Positions 39,987 through 51,990 of a stretch of DNA of 64,000 nt are shown here, piece by piece. Under the pieces are notes generated by a model, which worked only from the letters and a program-made list of their open reading frames with translations, was not told where the DNA came from and did no database searches. The stretch is from the NCBI RefSeq assembly GCF_025506275.1, contig NZ_QYCP01000079.1, forward strand, positions 38,074-102,073. Reading direction: 5' to 3'. Each line of letters starts with the position of its first letter. The stretch's first letter is position 1. This stretch comes from Brevibacterium permense. GTDB taxonomy: Bacteria; Actinomycetota; Actinomycetes; Actinomycetales; Brevibacteriaceae. Both the position numbers and the translations under genes were made by a program.

Positions 39987-41699
39987 ATGAGCATCGATAC
40001 AGACAACACCACTCCCGACATCAAACCCCGTTCTCGCGATGTCACGGACGGCCTCGAGGCCACCGCCGCGCGCGGAATGCTTCGCGCCGTCGGCATGGGC
40101 GACGACGACTGGGTGAAGCCGCAGGTCGCGATCGCGACCTCGTGGAATGAGATCACCCCCTGCAACATGTCGCTGCAGCGTCTCGGTTCGGCCGCCAAGG
40201 AAGGCGTCCACGAGGCCGGTGGCTTCCCGCTGGAATTCGGCACCATCTCCGTCTCGGACGGAATCTCGATGGGCCACGAGGGAATGCACTACTCGCTGGT
40301 CTCCCGCGAGGTCATCACCGACTCCGTGGAGACCGTGATGAGCGCCGAACGCCTCGACGGCTCCGTGCTCATGGCCGGCTGCGACAAGTCGATCCCCGGA
40401 ATGCTCATGGCCTCCGCCCGCCTCGGGCTCTCGAGCGTCTTCCTCTACAACGGTTCGATCATGCCCGGAACCGCGAAGATGGAGGACGGCTCGGAGAGGG
40501 AGGTCACCCTCATCGACGCCTTCGAAGCCGTCGGCGCCTGCCGTGCGGGCACCATGTCGCAGAAGGACGTCGACGCCATCGAACGCGCCGTCTGCCCCGG
40601 TGAGGGTGCCTGCGGCGGAATGTACACCGCGAACACCATGGCCTCGGCCGCCGAGGCCATGGGCATGTCGCTGCCCGGTTCGGCCGCTCCGCCGGCGATC
40701 CACCGCAACCGCACGATGTTCGCTCGCAAGTCCGGCGAGGCGGTCGTGAACATGCTGCGCCAGGGCATCACGACCCGTGACATCATCACCCGCGAATCGC
40801 TGCACAATGCGATCGCCGTGGTTATGGCCTTCGGCGGTTCGACGAACGCGGTTCTCCACCTGCTGGCGATCGCCCATGAAGCCGGAGTGGAACTCGAACT
40901 CGATGACTTCAACCGCATCGGCGACAAGGTTCCGCACCTGGGCAACGTCAAGCCCTTCGGCCAGTACGTGATGAACGACGTCTTCAAGATCGGCGGCGTG
41001 CCCGTGATCATGAAGGCCCTCCTCGACGCCGGTCTGCTCAACGGCGACTGCCTGACCGTGACGGGCAAGACTGTGGCCGAGAACCTCGAGTCGATCAACC
41101 CGCCGGACCCGGACGGGAAGATCCTGCGCGCGCTCAACAACCCGATCCACGCCACCGGCGGCCTCACCGTGCTGCAGGGATCTCTGGCTCCTGAAGGTGC
41201 GGTCGTGAAGTCCGCAGGCTTCGACGCCGACGTCTTCGAAGGCACCGCTCGCGTCTTCGACCAGGAGCAGCCGGCCATGGACGCCGTGCTCAACGGGGAA
41301 CTGAAGAAGGGCGACGTCGTCGTCATCCGCTTTGAAGGACCCAAGGGCGGACCGGGAATGCGCGAGATGCTCGCGATCACCGGCGCCATCAAGGGCGCGG
41401 GCATCGGCAAGGACGTCCTGCTGCTCACCGACGGTCGCTTCTCCGGCGGTTCGACCGGTCTGTGCATCGGCCACATCGCCCCCGAGGCGGTCGACGGCGG
41501 TCCGATCGCGCTCGTCGAGGACGGGGACAAGATCACTGTCGACATCGCGGCTCGCTCGATCGAACTCCACGTCGACGAGGAGGTGCTGGCCGAGCGCCGC
41601 AAGACCTGGACGCTGCCCGAGAACCACCGCCTCACCGGGGTGCTCGGCAAGTACGCGAAGCTCGTGCAGTCGGCGTCGAAGGGCGCGGTCTGCTTCTGA
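39987..41699 (+). CDS. ilvD: Dihydroxy-acid dehydratase
   Basis: A 570-residue Fe–S enzyme catalysing the third common step of valine and isoleucine synthesis. Cysteines expected for the cluster are in [13 protein letters not shown] and [33 protein letters not shown] near the C-terminus is the ILVD_EDD signature. The ATG at 39987 has TAGCAT six bases upstream, so the message may be leaderless. It lies 12 kb before ilvBNC, separated by unrelated genes, and is followed by a strong terminator hairpin. Confidence 0.97.
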   Translation: MSIDTDNTTPDIKPRSRDVTDGLEATAARGMLRAVGMGDDDWVKPQVAIATSWNEITPCNMSLQRLGSAAKEGVHEAGGFPLEFGTISVSDGISMGHEGMHYSLVSREVITDSVETVMSAERLDGSVLMAGCDKSIPGMLMASARLGLSSVFLYNGSIMPGTAKMEDGSEREVTLIDAFEAVGACRAGTMSQKDVDAIERAVCPGEGACGGMYTANTMASAAEAMGMSLPGSAAPPAIHRNRTMFARKSGEAVVNMLRQGITTRDIITRESLHNAIAVVMAFGGSTNAVLHLLAIAHEAGVELELDDFNRIGDKVPHLGNVKPFGQYVMNDVFKIGGVPVIMKALLDAGLLNGDCLTVTGKTVAENLESINPPDPDGKILRALNNPIHATGGLTVLQGSLAPEGAVVKSAGFDADVFEGTARVFDQEQPAMDAVLNGELKKGDVVVIRFEGPKGGPGMREMLAITGAIKGAGIGKDVLLLTDGRFSGGSTGLCIGHIAPEAVDGGPIALVEDGDKITVDIAARSIELHVDEEVLAERRKTWTLPENHRLTGVLGKYAKLVQSASKGAVCF

Positions 41700-41774
41700 G
41701 CTACCTCAAGGTCCGTTGCTGATTCCGCTCACCTTCGTGTGACGCTCAGCGATACGGTCCGGTTCCACCATCGC

Positions 41775-41808
41775 CGAGGCGGTGCAGACTTGGGTCTGCA
41801 CCGCCTCG
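41775..41808 (+). terminator. Terminator hairpin after ilvD
   Basis: CGAGGCGGTGCAGAC and GTCTGCACCGCCTCG form a perfect 15-bp stem with loop TTGG. The left arm contains the recurrent CCGAGGCGG word. It lies 75 bases after the ilvD stop. Confidence 0.75.
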
Positions 41809-41856
41809 TCAATCGGCTCTAGGATGTTGGTCACACGACTTCAGGAGAGGAAGACA

Positions 41857-42798
41857 ATGCGCATCGTCGTTCTCGATGACTATCAGCAGGTGGCAGGCAA
41901 GTTCGCGGACTGGAGCGTTCTCGACGCCGAGGTCGAGTTCATCGACCGACCCATCGCCGACGACGATGACCTGGTGCAGGTCCTCACCGGTGCCGAGGTG
42001 GCTGTGGCGATGCGTGAGAGAACCGCCTTCACCGCCGGTCGGCTGGAACGGCTGCCGGACCTGCGTCTGCTCGTGACCACAGGACGGGTCAACGCCTCCA
42101 TCGACGTGGAGGCGGCGCGTGTGCAGGGGATCGTGGTCTGCGGAACCGAGTCGACTACCTCGGCGACACCCGAGCTGACCTGGGGACTCATCCTTTCCGT
42201 CCTGCGCAGCATCCCGGCCGAGGACGCCGCCGTCCGAGGCGGCGGCTGGCAGTCGACCGTCGGGGGAGACCTCGATGGGCACCGCCTCGGCGTGGTCGGT
42301 CTGGGACGCCTGGGAACGAAGGTCGCACGGGTCGGTGCGGCCTTCGGAATGGACGTCGTGGCGTGGAGCCAGAACCTCGACGCGGAACGGGCAGACGCCC
42401 TGGGCGTGCGCGCGGTGAGCAAGGACGAACTGTTCTCCACCTCCGACGTGGTGACGATCCACTACAAACTCAGCGACCGCAGCCGAGGACTCGTGGGAGC
42501 CGCCGAACTTGAGACGATGAGGCCCGACAGCATCCTCGTCAACACCTCACGCGCCGGACTCGTCGACACCGACGCACTCATCACCGTGCTGGAGGCAGGA
42601 GGGATCAGGGGCGCTGGACTCGACGTCCACGACGAAGAGCCGCTGCCGGTCGACCACCGTCTGCGCAGCACACCGCGCACCGTGCTCACCCCGCACCTGG
42701 GATACGTCACCGAAGACACGTACCGGATCTTCTTCACACAAGCAGTCGAGGACATCGCAGCCTGGATCGCAGGAGAGCCGATCCGGGTGCTGAGCTGA
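41857..42798 (+). CDS. D-2-hydroxyacid dehydrogenase family protein
   Basis: A 313-residue NAD-dependent dehydrogenase. The nucleotide loop is VVGLGRLGTKVARVG; catalytic Arg in NTSRAGLVDTDAL, Glu in DVHDEEPLP and His in TPHLGYVTEDTY. The N-terminal (MRIVVLDDYQQVA) pattern is characteristic of a subgroup often annotated as phosphoglycerate dehydrogenase-like; true SerA is at 59424. ATG 41857 has AGGAGAGG upstream. Its immediate neighbour is benzoylformate decarboxylase, so 2-oxoacid/2-hydroxyacid turnover may be shared. Confidence 0.87.
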   Translation: MRIVVLDDYQQVAGKFADWSVLDAEVEFIDRPIADDDDLVQVLTGAEVAVAMRERTAFTAGRLERLPDLRLLVTTGRVNASIDVEAARVQGIVVCGTESTTSATPELTWGLILSVLRSIPAEDAAVRGGGWQSTVGGDLDGHRLGVVGLGRLGTKVARVGAAFGMDVVAWSQNLDAERADALGVRAVSKDELFSTSDVVTIHYKLSDRSRGLVGAAELETMRPDSILVNTSRAGLVDTDALITVLEAGGIRGAGLDVHDEEPLPVDHRLRSTPRTVLTPHLGYVTEDTYRIFFTQAVEDIAAWIAGEPIRVLS

Positions 42799-42883
42799 TG
42801 CGCCAACGGATATGGTGAGGTGAGAGAGGCGCCACACCATTCGGGCCCTCCGCGACAGCACCACAAACGAAAGCAGAGGCACA

Positions 42884-44530
42884 ATGGCCGACCAATCCGA
42901 CACAGACGACGGAGTGAAGACAGTCCTCGACGCGAGTCTGGAGGTCTTCCGTGCCCACGGGATGACGACGATCTTCGGAAATCCGGGATCGAACGAGCTG
43001 CCGTTCCTCGCGGGCCTCGGGGACGACTTCCGGTTCATCCTCGGTCTGCATGAGCAGGTCGTCGTCGGTATGGCCGAGGGATACGCACGGGCCACGGGAG
43101 GGCCGGCGCTGGTCAATCTGCACGCCGCCTCGGGGTCGGGCAACGGCATGGGCGCTTTGACGAACGCCCATTACGGTCACGTTCCGCTGGTCGTCCTCGC
43201 CGGTCAGCAGGTGCGCCGCACCGTCGGACAGGAGACGATGCTCGCCAGCGTCGATGCCTCGACACTGCCTGCTCCACTGGTGAAGTACTCGCACGAGCCG
43301 CTGTCGGCTGCCGATGTGCCGCGCACGCTGTCGCAAGCGGCACTCGAGGCAACCACCCAGCCGAGTGGTCCCGTCTATGTGTCCGTTCCGCTCGATGACT
43401 GGGACGAACCGGCCCTTCCCGATGACGAACTGTTGGCGAAGCGTTCGGTGACGACGGCAGGAACCATACCGGTGTCGCTGCGCCGCGAACTCACGGACGT
43501 CCTCGACGGGGCACAGAACCCTGCCCTCGTCCTCGGGCCGCAGGTCGATGCCGCCGCAGTGGCTGATCCGACGGTCTATGAGGACGCAATGGTGCTGGCC
43601 GAACGCCTGAACGCCTCCGTCTACGTCGCACCCTCACCGACGCGGTGCCCGTTCCCGACGACCCATCCGAACTTCGAAGGCGTCCTGGTTCCGGGCATCC
43701 GATCGGTGCGCGACCGGTTGTCCGGCCACGACGTCGTGTTCGTCGTGGGAGCCGCCGCGTTCCGTTACCACCGCTGGGAGCCGGCGAACTATCTGGAGCC
43801 GGGCACCGAGGTCATCCAGATCACCCAGGACCCGCGGGAGGCGACACGGGCACCGTTCGGCAGCGCCATCGTCGCGGACGTCGCGACCGCGCTCGCCGAC
43901 CTCGCGGAAGCGACGACGGATCGAGGAACTCGCCGAGGCGACCGTGGGTCCCGAATCGTCACCTCCCCACCGCGGTCAGAGCAGGGAATGACCGGCACCG
44001 AGGTGCTCGCCGTGCTCAACGAGCATGTCGACGACAGCGTCGTGTACGTCAATGAGACGACCACCCTCGACCTCGACTACCTCGAGCGGATCGTCATCGA
44101 CAAACCGGGCATGTACCACTTCCCGGCCTCGGGAGGGCTCGGCTTCGGGCTGCCGGTCGCGCTGGGTTTGGCGATCGGCGACTCGGAGAAGACCATTGTC
44201 GCCACCGTCGGAGACGGCTCCGCGAACTACGGGCTCACAGCTCTGTACACGGCCGCCCAGTTGGGCACGAAGACGATCTTCATCATCGTCAACAACTCCG
44301 GCTACGGTGCGCTCTCCGGATTCGCCGAACGGATGGGGGTCCCTGACACCCCGGGACTGACTCTGGGCGCGATCGACTTCGTGTCGCTGGCGCAGGGGTA
44401 CGGAGTCCCGGCCAGCCGGACCACGAACCGAGAGGAGTTCGACGCGGCCTACCGTGAAGCGCTGCAGGCCGACGGACCGGTGCTCATCGACGCCGTCGTC
44501 CTCGGCGACGATGGGCGGGCGGTGGAGTGA
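42884..44530 (+). CDS. mdlC: Benzoylformate decarboxylase (ThDP enzyme)
   Basis: A 548-residue thiamine-diphosphate enzyme. FGNPGSNELPFLAGL near residue 32 and LHEQVVVGMAEGYARATGG with the catalytic Glu match benzoylformate decarboxylase; the cofactor motif is VGDGSANYGLTALYTAAQ with IIVNNSGYGALSGFAE. It would convert benzoylformate to benzaldehyde and CO2 in mandelate breakdown, but no mandelate racemase, dehydrogenase or benzaldehyde dehydrogenase is adjacent, so another aromatic or branched 2-oxoacid is possible. A short non-conserved insert is at about residues 345–370. It ends at a strong terminator. Confidence 0.85.
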   Translation: MADQSDTDDGVKTVLDASLEVFRAHGMTTIFGNPGSNELPFLAGLGDDFRFILGLHEQVVVGMAEGYARATGGPALVNLHAASGSGNGMGALTNAHYGHVPLVVLAGQQVRRTVGQETMLASVDASTLPAPLVKYSHEPLSAADVPRTLSQAALEATTQPSGPVYVSVPLDDWDEPALPDDELLAKRSVTTAGTIPVSLRRELTDVLDGAQNPALVLGPQVDAAAVADPTVYEDAMVLAERLNASVYVAPSPTRCPFPTTHPNFEGVLVPGIRSVRDRLSGHDVVFVVGAAAFRYHRWEPANYLEPGTEVIQITQDPREATRAPFGSAIVADVATALADLAEATTDRGTRRGDRGSRIVTSPPRSEQGMTGTEVLAVLNEHVDDSVVYVNETTTLDLDYLERIVIDKPGMYHFPASGGLGFGLPVALGLAIGDSEKTIVATVGDGSANYGLTALYTAAQLGTKTIFIIVNNSGYGALSGFAERMGVPDTPGLTLGAIDFVSLAQGYGVPASRTTNREEFDAAYREALQADGPVLIDAVVLGDDGRAVE

Positions 44531-44536
44531 CGGTAC

Positions 44537-44578
44537 GACGAAGCCGCCGGAGAGTCGGAACTCTCCGGCGGCTTCGTC
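44537..44578 (+). terminator. Terminator hairpin after benzoylformate decarboxylase
   Basis: An 18-bp perfect stem beginning ACGAAGCCGCCGGAGAGT with loop CGGA lies six to seven bases past the stop and can be extended by one further pair on each side. It separates the gene from the convergent aldo/keto reductase. Confidence 0.8.
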
Positions 44579-44671
44579 ATTGCTCGACCTGACTGCTCAA
44601 CCGGCCACGTCGGTCACGACCGTTGGTCGGGGTGGGCAGCCTCGGCGAGGTTTAGGTCGAAGCTGACCGGG

Positions 44672-45595
<924 letters not shown>

Positions 45596-45625
45596 TCACC
45601 GGGCCCCGGAGCATTCCAAGGACGG

Positions 45626-46996
<1,371 letters not shown>

Positions 46997-47134
46997 CGGG
47001 TTCCTCCTCGGGGGGCGGGACGGTCGGCAGATTCGGATGGAGAGGTGGCCACATGTCGCCGTAGACTTGTGAGCCAGATCGCAGAACGTGAAGTCGACGC
47101 CGGCGCACAGACGCCGGAGATGAAGGTGGCAGAC

Positions 47135-47368
47135 ATGGACAAAGCAGCACAGATCCTCGCCGGACTGGGCGGTGCCGAGAACATCGACGACATCGAAGCG
47201 TGCATCACTCGCCTGCGCGTCGAGGTCGACGATGACTCTCTCGTCAATGAGCAGGCGCTCACGGCAGCCGGTGCCTTCGGCGTCGTGGTGCAGGGAAGCG
47301 CGGTCCAGGTCGTCGTCGGCCCGGAGGCCGACAACCTCGTCGATGACATCGAAGACCTCATGGGGTGA
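47135..47368 (+). CDS. PTS EIIB domain protein
   Basis: A 77-residue stand-alone IIB of the glucose/GlcNAc family. The phosphocysteine is Cys23 in IDDIEACITRLRVEV. It accepts phosphate from IIA and passes it to sugar at the EIIC encoded divergently. ATG at 47135 has AAGGTGG upstream; an ATG five codons earlier is also possible. A long in-frame extension upstream is antisense to EIIC and not real. Confidence 0.92.
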   Translation: MDKAAQILAGLGGAENIDDIEACITRLRVEVDDDSLVNEQALTAAGAFGVVVQGSAVQVVVGPEADNLVDDIEDLMG

Positions 47369-47491
47369 GTCACGTCGTCGTCTCCTCTGCTCGCCGATGA
47401 GCATTTGCTAGTCGACAGTGATCCTTGTCTGTAGTCTGAGGTCAGTCTAGGCGAAGTACAACTGAATTTGGAGAAAGGCGGCCTGCTGACT

Positions 47492-47944
47492 ATGGCAGTC
47501 ACGATTGCTGCACCCATCACCGGCACGGTGATTCCATTGACGGAGGTTCCCGACCCCGTCTTCGCAAAAGCGCTCGTCGGCCCCGGTGCGGCCATCGACC
47601 CCGGTGATGTAATGCCGCTGACGGTTACGGCTCCCGTCTCGGGGAAGCTGACGAGCCTCAAGCCCCACGCGTTCGTCCTCTCGCACCGACCCGATCAGGG
47701 GGTGCTCGTCCACCTGGGCATCGATACCGTTCACCTCAAGGGCGCTGGTTTCACGCTCCGAGCCGAGGCGGGGCAGGAGGTCGAGGCAGGCGATGAGATC
47801 GTCGTCTGGGACTTGGCCGCCGCGCGGGAGGCGGAGAAGTCCGTGGTGGTGCCGGTCGTCGTCCTCGAGGCGGCCGGTGAGGACCTGACAGTCGCCGAGG
47901 CGGGTCCGATCTCCGCCGGAGACACGCTCATCCGAATCGGCTGA
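47492..47944 (+). CDS. PTS EIIA (glucose/Crr-like)
   Basis: A 150-residue IIA protein. The phosphorylated histidine is His74 in GVLVHLGIDTVHLKG; the second active-site histidine is His59 in KPHAFVL. With the separate IIB and IIC this completes a split sugar-specific PTS; the general HPr and EI genes are not in the window. Spacing to EIIB is 123 bases, so it may have its own promoter; I found no clear DasR-type operator. Confidence 0.92.
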   Translation: MAVTIAAPITGTVIPLTEVPDPVFAKALVGPGAAIDPGDVMPLTVTAPVSGKLTSLKPHAFVLSHRPDQGVLVHLGIDTVHLKGAGFTLRAEAGQEVEAGDEIVVWDLAAAREAEKSVVVPVVVLEAAGEDLTVAEAGPISAGDTLIRIG

Positions 47945-47988
47945 GGAAACGGATTCCTGGTGGAGGGCGATCCGCTAAGTTGGTGAGC

Positions 47989-48939
47989 ATGCTGCAAAGA
48001 GGAGTTCGCCGTCGCATCTCGGCCGTCATCGTCGCCGCTATAGGGGCCGTCGGACTGACCGGGTGTCAAGGCCCGGATCTCAGCGGCCGTGCAGACGTCA
48101 TCGGAGCAGTCCTCTCAGCGAAACCAGGCGTCGAGGACGTCAAGACCCAGTATCAGAACGGATTCGATTCAGGCCGAAGCATCACCTACATCGTCAAGAT
48201 GGCCGCCGGCGCGACGACCGCTCAGTCCGTCGAGGTGGCCGCTGCCCTTGACCAGGAGACGGGGGACGAGTTCGATCTCTACGATCAGGATCTCAGGCTG
48301 CTCCTATCGGGTCGTGTAGTCGAGATCAGTGACCTGACGAGCAGCGACATTATGGCGGACAGGGCATCGCACCTTCTCGCCCTCTCATCAGAACTGTCCG
48401 TCAGCCGACTGGAATGGCGTCAGGCTTCGGAACAGACGACCTTCGACGATGCTCTGGAGCTGTCGGAAACTCAGGAGGATATCTTCGGGATGGTCAACGC
48501 GGTGCGAGCAGAGCTCGGTTCCGAACAGTTCGAACTGAGGGCCAGAGACTCCGCCATGACTGAATGGGATGTGGCTTTCCCCTATTCGGAACAAGCACAG
48601 GGTCGTCTGGAAACTGCGGTCGAGCCGCATCTCGGTCAGGTCAAGAAGGTCGCCATCGATGATAGCCAGGTGTCGCGGCTCTCCGTTGTCGTCCCTGATG
48701 GGGTAGACGTGGTCAGTCGGCTGCGAGGCATCATCGAACGCATCGATTCCGCGGACGCTCGGCCCTGGGAATTCGATTGGGCTCTGGGTTCAGACCCTAC
48801 TGGCGCCGTCGACCCTTCGACCAAAGGCTCGGTCAACGTGGCTGGCTGCGAATACAACGAAGACCCGGACCGCCAGATGACCTCTGCAGCGCAGACTACT
48901 CAGGACCAGCTGCGCCGCATCTACGACACCTGCAGCTGA
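47989..48939 (+). CDS. Lipoprotein of unknown function
   Basis: A 316-residue exported protein. The lipobox GLTGC gives a lipidated Cys26 after a positively charged start (MLQRGVRRRISAVIV). The mature part contains mixed alpha/beta sequence without a family I can name; two further cysteines (AGCEYNEDP and the C-terminal IYDTCS) could form a disulfide. ATG at 47989 has TAAGTT seven bases upstream (probable leaderless mRNA); in-frame TTG and GTG codons lie just before it. Base composition is slightly less GC-rich than its neighbours, which may reflect transfer or weak selection. Confidence 0.78.
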   Translation: MLQRGVRRRISAVIVAAIGAVGLTGCQGPDLSGRADVIGAVLSAKPGVEDVKTQYQNGFDSGRSITYIVKMAAGATTAQSVEVAAALDQETGDEFDLYDQDLRLLLSGRVVEISDLTSSDIMADRASHLLALSSELSVSRLEWRQASEQTTFDDALELSETQEDIFGMVNAVRAELGSEQFELRARDSAMTEWDVAFPYSEQAQGRLETAVEPHLGQVKKVAIDDSQVSRLSVVVPDGVDVVSRLRGIIERIDSADARPWEFDWALGSDPTGAVDPSTKGSVNVAGCEYNEDPDRQMTSAAQTTQDQLRRIYDTCS

Positions 48940-48945
48940 GGCGTC

Positions 48946-49464
48946 TCACTCCGCGAAGAGAGTATGAACCTCGCCCGTATGCTGGCGACCGCCGAGCTCA
49001 GTGAGCTCAAGGACGACGGCTGAGCCGATGACCTCAGCGCCGAGATCGGCGACCAGGGACTGGGCTGCTGTGAGCGTCCCGCCGGTCGCGAGGATGTCAT
49101 CGATGAGGAGGACGCGCTCGCCCTTCTCCAGGACATCGGGACCTTCGATCGTGGCAGTGCCGTATTCGAGCGTGTACGACACAGCCGCCGCCGGGCGGGG
49201 GAGCTTTCCGGCCTTGCGGATCGGCAGGATTCCGACTCCCGTCATCGCGGAGATGGCACCCGCGAAGAGGAAGCCGCGGGCCTCGAGCCCGCCGACGATA
49301 TCGAACTGTCCGGCGAACGGTGCGATGAGCGCCTCGGTGACGGCCCGCATGGCCGGTCCATCGGCCAGCAGCGGTGAGATGTCGCGGAAGACCACTCCGG
49401 GTTCGGGATAGTCCGGAATCGAGGTGATGAGGCTCTGGGCGCGGTCAAGATCAGATTGAGTCAC
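48946..49464 (-). CDS. apt: Adenine phosphoribosyltransferase
   Basis: A 172-residue purine-salvage enzyme making AMP from adenine and PRPP. The start region IPDYPEPGVVFRDISPLL and the PRPP motif VLLIDDILATGGT are unmistakable; GGLEARGFLFAGA lies between. GTG at 49464 has TATCGT six bases upstream (likely leaderless); upstream in-frame sequence lacks similarity. It is divergent from the methyltransferase gene. Confidence 0.95.
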   Translation of the reverse strand: MTQSDLDRAQSLITSIPDYPEPGVVFRDISPLLADGPAMRAVTEALIAPFAGQFDIVGGLEARGFLFAGAISAMTGVGILPIRKAGKLPRPAAAVSYTLEYGTATIEGPDVLEKGERVLLIDDILATGGTLTAAQSLVADLGAEVIGSAVVLELTELGGRQHTGEVHTLFAE

Positions 49465-49553
49465 GGCACAACGATACTCGGTGGCGGCATTGCGCCCTCC
49501 GCGTGTACCGGCACAATGGGAAGGGCAGGAGATCGCTGGGGATCGGAGGAACC

Positions 49554-50168
49554 ATGTCATCGGAGGCGCCGCACGATCGAATCGCCGAGGCGTTCGCCCG
49601 GGTTCCGCGCGAACCGTTCCTGCCTGTGGCGGAACGCCGGAATGCCTCCGACAACGTGCCCCTGTCGATCGGGCACGGACAGACGAATTCGCAGCCGAGC
49701 ACCGTCGCTGACATGCTCCGACTCCTCGATCCGAAGCCGGGTGACGTCGTCCTCGACCTCGGATCAGGATCCGGGTGGACCTCGATGCTGCTCGCCGTCC
49801 TCGTCGGTCCGACCGGAAGCGTGCTCGGGGTGGAACGGCATCCCGAACTCGTCGAATCCTCGCGGGCGGCCATCGAAGCCGTCACCGACGATTCCCCAGA
49901 CCGGGAGACCCTCGCCGAGGTGGCCATCCACGAAGCCGTTCCAGGCGCCCTCGGTCTCCCGGCCCAGGCGCCGTTCGACCGGATCCTCGTCTCCGCCGGG
50001 GCACAGTCACTGCCCGACCAGCTCGTCGATCAGCTGGCCGTCGGCGCCACCATGGTCATTCCCGTGGCAGGGGAGATGCTCCGCCTCGTTCGTGCCGGTC
50101 CTGGCGCGGGTGAGCTCACGATCACTCGGCACGGCCGGTATCGCTTCGTGCCGCTGATCAGCGAGTAG
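49554..50168 (+). CDS. Protein-L-isoaspartate O-methyltransferase-like protein
   Basis: A 204-residue AdoMet-dependent methyltransferase of the PCMT family, which starts repair of isoaspartyl residues. The family block NVPLSIGHGQTNSQPSTVADML and motif I VLDLGSGSGWTSMLL are present, as is FDRILVSAGAQSLPDQLVDQL. ATG 49554 has GGAGGAACC upstream. It is convergent with the ABC exporter. Actinobacterial versions are often more distant; repair activity is inferred. Confidence 0.88.
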   Translation: MSSEAPHDRIAEAFARVPREPFLPVAERRNASDNVPLSIGHGQTNSQPSTVADMLRLLDPKPGDVVLDLGSGSGWTSMLLAVLVGPTGSVLGVERHPELVESSRAAIEAVTDDSPDRETLAEVAIHEAVPGALGLPAQAPFDRILVSAGAQSLPDQLVDQLAVGATMVIPVAGEMLRLVRAGPGAGELTITRHGRYRFVPLISE

Positions 50169-50169
50169 C

Positions 50170-51990
50170 TCACACGAGGGAATCGCGCCAAGCTTGGTGC
50201 AGCTGCGCGAACTTGCCCGTACCGGAGATGAGCTCGTCCGGTGTCCCGTCCTCGATGATCCGACCGGATTCCAGGACGAGCACGCGATCGGCGATCTCGA
50301 CGGTCGACAGGCGGTGGGCGATGATGATCGCGGTCCGGCCCTCGAGCACTGTCGCGAGCGCATCCTGGACGAGGCGCTCCGAGGGGATGTCGAGGTGAGC
50401 GGTCGCCTCGTCGAGGACGACGACGTCCGGGTCGGCGAGGAACACACGGGCAAAGGACACGAGCTGACGCTGCCCCGAACTCAACCTGCCGCCGCGCTTC
50501 TTCACATCCGTGGCATACCCGTCGGGCAGACGGCGGATGTATCCGTCGAGGCCGACGGCGGTCGCGGCGGCGACGACCGCCTCGTCGCCGGCGTCCGGGT
50601 TGCCGATGCGGATGTTGTCGGCGATGGTGCCGGCGAAGAGGAACGACTCCTGGGTGACCATGACCACCGACGATCGCATCTGCACATCATCGAGGTCACG
50701 CAGATCCACCTCGTCGAGGGTGATCCGGCCTTCGCTGGGGTCGTAGAAGCGTGTGACGAGTTTGACCAGGGTCGACTTGCCTGCCCCGGTGGCGCCGACG
50801 AGCGCGACGATCTGCCCTGCTGGGATGTGGAGATCGAAGCGGGGGAGGACATCGGGGCCGTCGGCGTACGCGAAGCGGACGTCGTCGAGATCGAGGGCAC
50901 GACCGCTGGCAGCGGCATCGCTGGCCGCGTGTGCAGGCAGCGCCCGCGGCTGGGTCGGTTCGACCACCTCGGGATCGGTGTCGAGAACCGCCGCGATCTT
51001 CTCCAACGCCGCAGAGGCGGACTGGTAGAGGTTGAACGCCTGGACGAGTTCATCGAGCGGGCCATAGAAACGCCGCAGATAGAGGATGAACGCGGCGAGC
51101 ACGCCGATCTGCGTCCACCCCTCGATGACGAGCCACGCACCGATGACGATGATGACCGTCTGCGTGATGTTGCCGATCAGCCGCGTCCACCCGGCGAACC
51201 AGGCCACCCCACGCAGGGCATCGGTGTTCGCATCCCGATAACGCGCATCCTGATCGCTCAGAGTCCCACGTCGTTCGGGTTGACGCCGGTACGCCTGCAC
51301 GGCGCGGATGCCGCCCATCGTCTCGACGAAGTGGACGATGACCTTCGCGATCGACGTCCGCGTGCGTCGGTAGGCGCTGCGCTGAGTCGAATGCGCAGCC
51401 TTCGTGATGAAGAACAGCGGTACGAAACCGGCGAAGACGACGATCGCCAGCGGCACATCGAGGACGACGAGAGTGACGGCGATGAAGAGCATCTGCAGCA
51501 CCGCCAGCGCCGTATCGAAGAGCGAATAGGACAGGAACTGCTGCACCGACTCCATGTCCGAGGTCTGCCGGGACACGAGTCGACCCGAGGTTGACTTCTC
51601 GTGATAGCCCAGGTCAAGCCGCTGCACATGGGTGAAGACCCGCTCGCGCAGGGTGAAGAGGATCCTCTGCGCAGTGATCCCGACGAGTCGGGTCGACGTG
51701 AATGCCAGGATCGCCGAGGCGATAGCGGAGACCACGAAGAGCGTGACCGCCCGAATCAGCGGATCCATATCGCCGGCGATCGCCGCCGGAACGCCCTTAT
51801 CGAGGGCGTCGGCGATGAAGACCGGCCCGATGACCATGAGAGCCGCGGTGAGCACGACGATGACGGCGAGGAAGACGACCATCGCCAGGTGCGGCCTGAC
51901 CAGCGACATCAGCAGGGCGCGGGCCTTCTTCGCGAGGCCCGGCGGCAGCGCCTCGATCTCGTCGTCGCTGTCGAGACGGGGCATACTCAT
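50170..51990 (-). CDS. ABC exporter half-transporter, catalytic NBD
   Basis: A 606-residue fused permease–ATPase: six transmembrane helices (residues ~40–330) then the nucleotide-binding domain. Walker A GATGAGKST, signature LSSGQRQLVSF and Walker B VVVLDEATAHLD with the catalytic Glu. It pairs with the gene upstream, whose stop overlaps this start (ATGA), to give a heterodimeric type IV exporter of the multidrug/lipid type. Substrate unknown. Confidence 0.92.
   Translation of the reverse strand: MSMPRLDSDDEIEALPPGLAKKARALLMSLVRPHLAMVVFLAVIVVLTAALMVIGPVFIADALDKGVPAAIAGDMDPLIRAVTLFVVSAIASAILAFTSTRLVGITAQRILFTLRERVFTHVQRLDLGYHEKSTSGRLVSRQTSDMESVQQFLSYSLFDTALAVLQMLFIAVTLVVLDVPLAIVVFAGFVPLFFITKAAHSTQRSAYRRTRTSIAKVIVHFVETMGGIRAVQAYRRQPERRGTLSDQDARYRDANTDALRGVAWFAGWTRLIGNITQTVIIVIGAWLVIEGWTQIGVLAAFILYLRRFYGPLDELVQAFNLYQSASAALEKIAAVLDTDPEVVEPTQPRALPAHAASDAAASGRALDLDDVRFAYADGPDVLPRFDLHIPAGQIVALVGATGAGKSTLVKLVTRFYDPSEGRITLDEVDLRDLDDVQMRSSVVMVTQESFLFAGTIADNIRIGNPDAGDEAVVAAATAVGLDGYIRRLPDGYATDVKKRGGRLSSGQRQLVSFARVFLADPDVVVLDEATAHLDIPSERLVQDALATVLEGRTAIIIAHRLSTVEIADRVLVLESGRIIEDGTPDELISGTGKFAQLHQAWRDSLV

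Noticed and set aside
46997..47491. DasR/NagR-type operator near the PTS genes
   Set aside because: GTAGACTTG and AGTCTAGG fragments were seen, but no symmetric site close to the known consensus.
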